NCBI GenBank assembly: GCA_037447655.1
Contig: JBBHKE010001588.1
Span: 87,433 to 151,432, forward strand
DNA from: Zygnema cylindricum
Lineage: Eukaryota > Streptophyta > Zygnematophyceae > Zygnematales > Zygnemataceae
Length of the DNA: 64,000 bases
Direction of reading: 5' to 3'
Below, piece after piece: positions 59,109 through 64,000 of the stretch (positions within the stretch are counted from its first letter, which is position 1; each line of letters opens with the position of its first letter). The translations under genes were made by a program, and so were the position numbers. The notes under the pieces are model-generated. The model made no database searches and had not been told where the DNA came from. It saw nothing but the letters and a program-made list of their open reading frames with translations.

Positions 59109-59889
59109 ATTTGAAGTTAAGTTTGTCGGTGCTAAAAATCTGAAAGATATTCAATATCGGATTGTAGCTTGCGTGGCGCCAGTCAATTTATAACACGTGG
59201 CTTACAGACTTTACGTGATGGAACATCGACTCGAGCAATCGACTCGGTCCATAGAGTTTGCCGTACAATTACAAAAACGTATGATGGAACTTCACCCTAA
59301 TTTGTTCATTATTCTAATTTAGGTAAGGTTTAATTAGCGTAAAAAATTATAACATAGGTTCGTTTTAAATAGTGTGGAATACGGACGACGTCCGACCGTG
59401 CAAAATTGTACTCTTATAAGTAAAAAGGTACAAATAATGATTTAATAGAATCACGCTCGCACGTGAAATCGCACTAAACAAAAAATCAATCACATCGAAA
59501 AAAAGTCGTTCGCATAACTCTCGTCCGTCGACAGCATCGTCGTCAGTGTGAACATTAACTGGCATTCAGCGCGACAAATAGTACTAACGTCATAATGACG
59601 TCAAAACTATACGGACTGGTAGATTTTGTACATTTATGTATTTTAGTGTTAATAATTTAAGCGCGGATAATTATTGCCGACATAATCCAATATAGAGTAC
59701 TTAAATAAAGTAGAGTAAACCTCCTCTGTGAAAAAGCTCTATCACATAAATTAGAGTCCATTACTCTAATTGGTTTTTTTTTTATTTTTTTACTCTAATT
59801 TTTTCATTACTCTAATTACGATTCGCGGTTACATTACACCGATCGTATTAAGTAATAATATTAAGTACAAAACTAAAAAATAGAAATAT

Positions 59890-60318
59890 AATGCTAATTT
59901 ATGTGATAGAGCTTTTTCAACTATGTAGTTTACTCTAATTTATTTAAGTACTCTAATTTGGCACTCTAATATCCTCTACTGTAAATAAGGTATTCGTACA
60001 GAATTTGGTAAACGTACAGCTTATCGTCACTATGACGTTTACATTATGTGGTTTGTTAAAACGCAACTACATGATAACGACATGTATTAAATCATTATTT
60101 GTACTTTTTTACTTAATAAAGTACAAATTTGCACGGTCTGACACCCTCCATACTCCACACTAATTAAAACGTACCTATATTAGAATTTAAACGCTAATTA
60201 AACTTTACCTTAAATAGAATAATGAAAGAAATAGAATCATCTACTCTATTTCATGTGATAGAGTCGAAATTTCGAGCGACCGAACTAGAGTAATCTACTC
60301 TAAATACGATTCGCGGTG
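59890..60318. mobile_element. TA-type MITE (614-bp family), 5'-truncated
   Basis: It matches 42710-43323 from 'ctaatttatgtgatagag' to the terminal TACGATTCGCGGTG, followed by TA. The left end is missing or scrambled between 59830 and 59890. Confidence 0.75.
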
Positions 60319-60429
60319 TACATGCCAAACCGTACGAAGCTGCCCATCGGTATTTCTGCTGAACATTTTGTAAACCTCTCGGCTGCCCGAAATTTTAGAG
60401 CAGCTTAAACCGGACATCTGAGAACAGAA

Positions 60430-60642
60430 CATCCGTGAATCGTAATTAGCGCTAATAATTTTTTAGCCACGGAAAAAATATATTATCCGTACACATTTGT
60501 CCATTTTTCAATTTAAGACCGCCATTCGTAAGCTGAGAACCTTAACTTTCAATCGCAACCGTCAGATCCACAATCGGACATATGTGTACGGATAAAGAAT
60601 GTTTTAAGAGACTAAAAAAACATCGACTCAAAATTCACGGTG
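60430..60642. mobile_element. Hairpin MITE (about 215-bp family), copy 3
   Basis: Ends CCGTGAATCGTAATTAGCG and ATTCACGG, with inner arms around ATCCGTACACATTTGTCC and its partner TATGTGTACGGAT. It is more diverged than copies 1, 2 and 4. Confidence 0.75.
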
Positions 60643-61367
60643 AAGCCCATCCCTCCCAGAAGGTTTTGTGTAAACCCTAAAAATGCCAAAATTTTCAAAA
60701 GCGCCCGAAGCGGGAACTTCTGGTGAAAGTGAAAAAGTACATTATTTCACCTAATGATTGCTCGTACTTCCCAGCCCGACACCCTCCCGACACTTGTACC
60801 AAAAAACGTCCTAAAAGGCCAAAATACATTACTTTTTATGCACGTGTCATTACCAATGAGCGTTCGATATTAGCTATAAGGCTGTTTTAATAATCATTGC
60901 AACAAAATAATAAAAAATATTACGCTTTGTCTGGACGTAGGATTTAATAAATGCGACATTCAAAATACAATGTGACGCACCGCACACGACAAAAAAAGTA
61001 CAGAGGAAATTAAGACTTTGAGGAGGCTGACGTCGTGACAAATCCTCAGATTTCTACTTTCTACCGTACAGTATGCGGAACAGCATGCGCTGTTACGAGC
61101 CATCAGTTTCGATGCGGAATCCGTACACATGTGACATGTAGCAACGGCCCTGAATCGCACAGTTGTACTTATTTTTGTCTTTTCTTCTCTATAAATATCA
61201 CAAAGGACAAAATCCTTCAGGAGTCCAGGTGTGGTCGGTATCGCTCGACGCCCAACGGCCCGATCCTGTCGATTTAAGAATCTACGCTACAGGACAAAAC
61301 GACGCCGTGAATTTTCATTCGGTCCCAGTTTTTTCTGCCCTCTGAGAGACGACGTAAAAATACAGTA
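60643..61367. other. Spacer, no gene seen
   Basis: Short open frames only (for example 61035-61277, plus), without recognisable domains or splice context. Confidence 0.4.
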
Positions 61368-61584
61368 CACCGTGTATCGCTATTAGGGTTAATGTTTTTT
61401 CTGCCACATAAAACATCCTTTATCCGTACATACATGTCGGATTGTGGATCCGACGGTTGCAATTGGAAGGCAAGATTCTCAGCTTCCGATTGACGGTCTC
61501 AAATTGAAAATCGAACAAATGTGTACGGAGAAAAGATGTTTTAAGTGGCGAAAGTATTGTCAGCACTAACAGCGATACACGGTG
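61368..61584. mobile_element. Hairpin MITE (about 215-bp family), copy 4
   Basis: 217 bp, with ends CACCGTGTATCGCTATTAG and the complement of AGCGATACACGGTG, TA on the left side. Arms with AACATCCTTTATCCGTACA and TGTACGGAGAAAAGATG pair. Confidence 0.82.
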
Positions 61585-61811
61585 AAGCGTCGAAACGTAA
61601 ATATAGTGCAATACTCAAAAATTAGGATGGATACAGCTATTTAGTGCGGGCAGATTCATGCAAACGTGTTTTCAAACTTTGTTTGTGGTCGGTTCCAGTA
61701 ACCGCACTATATACGGCCCAGCCATACGATGTTGCGAATACTTAATTCGATAATTGTTAAACACAATGCGTTATTTATTAAAAGCTGGCAGTACAACATT
61801 ATTATTTGTTA

Positions 61812-62416
61812 GGGCATATCCCCATGTAATCGTAACTTAGCAAACTTACTTTGCATTACGGTTTTCAAGTGTCCCAATACTTAAAAATGAAATAGTTACT
61901 TAATTTGTTGACGATTGTATACGTCAACAATGTATGTGACGGTTGTCAACGTCTACAAGTTGTCGTTTGTAACGGCTTGTGATGTCGCATGTCTTTGCGT
62001 GACATGGTAGACGTCCAACCTTCCAGCCTTTGAGCTGTTCATTGTGGAAAAAGATGCGCTTTGCCTTTGCGCCTCCTGTCACGTCGCAGTGAAATGACAT
62101 AAAATTCTTGAGACGCCAGCACTTTTGAAATCCTTTGAAATCCTGCAAACCAGTTTTTCTATTTGTGGAGCGGGGATACTTTTATTGAAAACACATCTCC
62201 GATGTGTTTTAAGGTAAAATTTGAAGATGACGTGGCATGACGTGGCATGGGTCAAAAAACATAAGACAACATGTAGTACATTATAAGTTTGGAGATGACA
62301 CAAATTGTACTTTCATTTTTTTCAATTTCTTTGTACGGTTGTAGTTTAATCAGTAAGGCGCTAAGTTTTTGAGGAAAACGATAGAAAATACCCTCATGGC
62401 ACGTGGTGACACACCC
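61812..62416. mobile_element. Tourist-like MITE related to the 779-bp family, 605 bp
   Basis: Ends GGGCATATCCCCATGTAA and the complement of GTGGTGACACACCC, flanked by TTA on both sides (61809-61811, 62417-62419). Internally it matches the 779-bp family in inverted orientation (near 'gtcaacgtctacaa' and 'gacatggtagacgtcca') with deletions. Confidence 0.75.
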
Positions 62417-62579
62417 TTACTCGCAGAACTCTCATAGTTGAGCTCATAACTCCAAGTACAAAATGCGAACCAAATTGAAAGTCGTACATGTAATCATCAA
62501 CATCAATTCGACATTTTCCCGAATCTAATAGAGACAACGCAAAACCTGTCTCTATCGGGACATATTTTTCAGTTTGCAA

Positions 62580-62825
62580 CAATTGCGACAAACATTATTC
62601 TCACAACGTAGTTTGCCATTTTCAACATTGCAACATTCGTTTTTGCTCTTCACTCTTAGTCGCTTTTCTCTTGACATTGTTTTCTGTTTCGAACATTGCG
62701 ACAGTCTTTTTTACGCATCATTATTGTTTTTCTCTTGACATAGTTTCCCATTATGGATATTGCGACGATTAATTTTACTCTTTGTTTTAGTTGTTACTCA
62801 TCTTTGCACGGCATAATTTTCTATT
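62580..62825 (+). repeat. Degenerate tandem repeat
   Basis: The words ATTGCGACA, TTTTACTCTT and TCTCTTGACAT(A/T)GTTT recur with spacings of about 45 to 70 bases, giving three to four diverged units. Confidence 0.6.
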
Positions 62826-63570
62826 TGTGACATAAAGATTGAGCATAATACTATATCCGTGTCAAAGTGATCCTTAAAAACATAAAAAGAGGACAACAAA
62901 ACACAACAAAAACACGACGAGAGAACAAAATACGACAAAGAAAACGTGAAGAGAACAAAACATGAAAAGAACTGATAAATCTCCAAGCTGGAATAACCCT
63001 TTTTTTTTTTCTGGGAATGTGGGAAAAAGTTCGGTCTTTTATTAACAAAGTCAGAAATCCTCTGTAAAAGTAAAAAAGATTTCTCCTAACAACTCCCAAA
63101 GCCTCTCCCTGAATAATTGATTTACACATAAAAGACACAAAAGAACTAACTGGTTGTAAGTTTTTCAGGGTTTTTTCTGACAGTACATAATAGTCCGAAA
63201 AAGTGGCTTTATTTAAAAAATAGATAATGGCTCGAAGAGTATAAACGGCCACAATAATCACTGCAAGCACTAACAATTATCCTAAAGAACCCTAAAAAAA
63301 AACTTCAAAAACCACCTTTTGTTAAAACTGTTTAATAAAACCAGCTGTTTTGTTTAAACATAAAAAAAAACCTAAATGTTCTGTTTAAACTATCCAAAGC
63401 AACCTTACATATACTTGATAAAAAGGGGCACCACTTTGCGAATATCAATCAAGCATCGAAATATTCGCTCCAGTTGACGAATCGGACTGAGCTCTATGAG
63501 GCCCAAAATCTGCATTCCGAACCGCCCACAAAAACATCCCCAATCATAACCTTTTTTTTTGAAGTTTTTC

Positions 63571-63875
63571 TGCCTCTTTTTTTGCCTCAAAACACAATAC
63601 AGCTGATCGTTATTTACATATAAAGTGGAAGGGGGAATCCGACTAAACATCACTATTCATGATTTTTTTTTATTTTTTTTACCTCTTTCCTTTAAACCGC
63701 GATATTGTTGATCGTTGTTTACATATAAAGTGAAAGGAAGAGTCACAATATTACACCATATTCCATAAAATTGATACCTCTTTGCCTCAAAACACCACAT
63801 TGCTGATAATTATCTATATATAATGTGACAAGGACGACTTACAATACGACACTTTTCCGTGATATTACCTAACTT
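63571..63875 (+). repeat. Three degenerate tandem units of about 100 bp
   Basis: Each unit has CCTCTTTGCCTCAAAACAC-like sequence, then TGCTGATCGTTATTTACATA-like sequence, then TATAAAGTG-AAGG and a run with ACAATA. Units start near 63571, 63680 and 63776. No gene was seen between 62826 and the window end; the region is AT-rich. Confidence 0.65.
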
Positions 63876-64000
63876 TTTAAAACAGAAGGGACCTATAAGC
63901 CCATATAGATTCACAGGATAAGAAGTAAGAGAACTATTTCCATCATTTCCTTTTAGTTAAGAATATCATTATTATTCACAATAACTAATAATATAATTAA

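Larger units (their letters stand above)
58101..59297. mobile_element. Tourist-like MITE (737-bp family), copy 3, interrupted by a hAT-like MITE
   Basis: It starts directly after the TAA that ends copy 2, and the two copies share that TAA. It ends TTCACCC at 59297 followed by TAA. The insert 58660-59116 leaves a net length of 740 bp. A shorter imperfect hairpin is at 58299-58331. Confidence 0.88.
55042..59829. mobile_element. TA-type MITE of net 617 bp holding four direct and two secondary insertions
   Basis: The left end CACCGCGAATTGTAATTAG at 55042 and the right end near 59829 (TTACGATTCGCGG) match the ends of the 614-bp copy at 42710-43323, here inverted. The intervening host pieces (55042-55065, 55848-55857, 56532-56585, 59301-59829) align consecutively with that copy. 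Subtracting the inserts with one TAA each leaves 617 bp. All four direct inserts sit at TAA. Confidence 0.9.

Noticed and set aside
62851-63276. 141-codon minus-strand frame with hydrophobic stretches
   Set aside because: Composition-driven (phenylalanine, serine and leucine from A-rich DNA), with no homology recognised and no gene context.

Overview
This is nuclear DNA of a land plant. It holds one spliced gene for a plant-type SLC35F5/EamA membrane transporter, a subtilisin-like protease (subtilase) locus with plant-type introns, several Ty1/copia retrotransposons and many small inverted-repeat elements. The copia elements use an internal initiator-tRNA primer site, and fragments of a retroelement type I associate with bryophytes, lycophytes and streptophyte algae are present. 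This hints at a non-flowering plant, but the species cannot be named from sequence alone. No bacterial or organellar genes, tRNA or rRNA genes, or CRISPR arrays were seen.

Region 1 (1-34,845) is a deep retrotransposon nest around a broken subtilase gene on the minus strand. In minus-strand order the gene shows a PA-domain exon (32186-31948), a substrate-loop exon (about 25300-25151), a catalytic-serine exon (24742-24523), a fibronectin-III-like exon (24358-23861) and a last exon. The last exon runs into a very long proline-rich, extensin-like tract (23495-22700, continued at 4309-1641). Copia element C (25339-31783, minus) sits in one intron with a perfect 5-bp target duplication. The proline-rich tract is split by copia F (4310-22699, plus). 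The 3' LTR of F is split by copia B (10437-22582, minus; duplication CTTAG). One LTR of B is split by copia A (11083-17040, plus; duplication GTCCC). The whole locus is bracketed by the 5' LTR plus gag of a C-like copia on the left (1-1640) and the RNase H plus 3' LTR of the same family, same strand, on the right (32790-34288). One copia element may therefore have captured the protease gene in antisense.

Region 2 (34,846-43,323) is gene-poor. It has three degenerate fragments of a non-LTR-like retroelement (35.6-36.3, 37.7-38.7 and 38.7-40.0 kb), AT-rich spacers, a GA-rich stretch and two mariner-like inverted-repeat elements.

Region 3 (about 44.2-48.9 kb, minus) is the one gene that looks functional. 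Seven exons join in frame into 388 codons of an SLC35F5-like transporter; only the short last exon is unresolved.

Region 4 (49.7-64.0 kb) is a dense field of MITEs of at least three types, told apart by their target duplications: TA (mariner-like), TWA (Tourist/PIF-Harbinger-like) and 8 bp (hAT-like). Many are nested. One 617-bp element holds four direct insertions, two of which carry further insertions. The last 1.6 kb holds degenerate tandem repeats.
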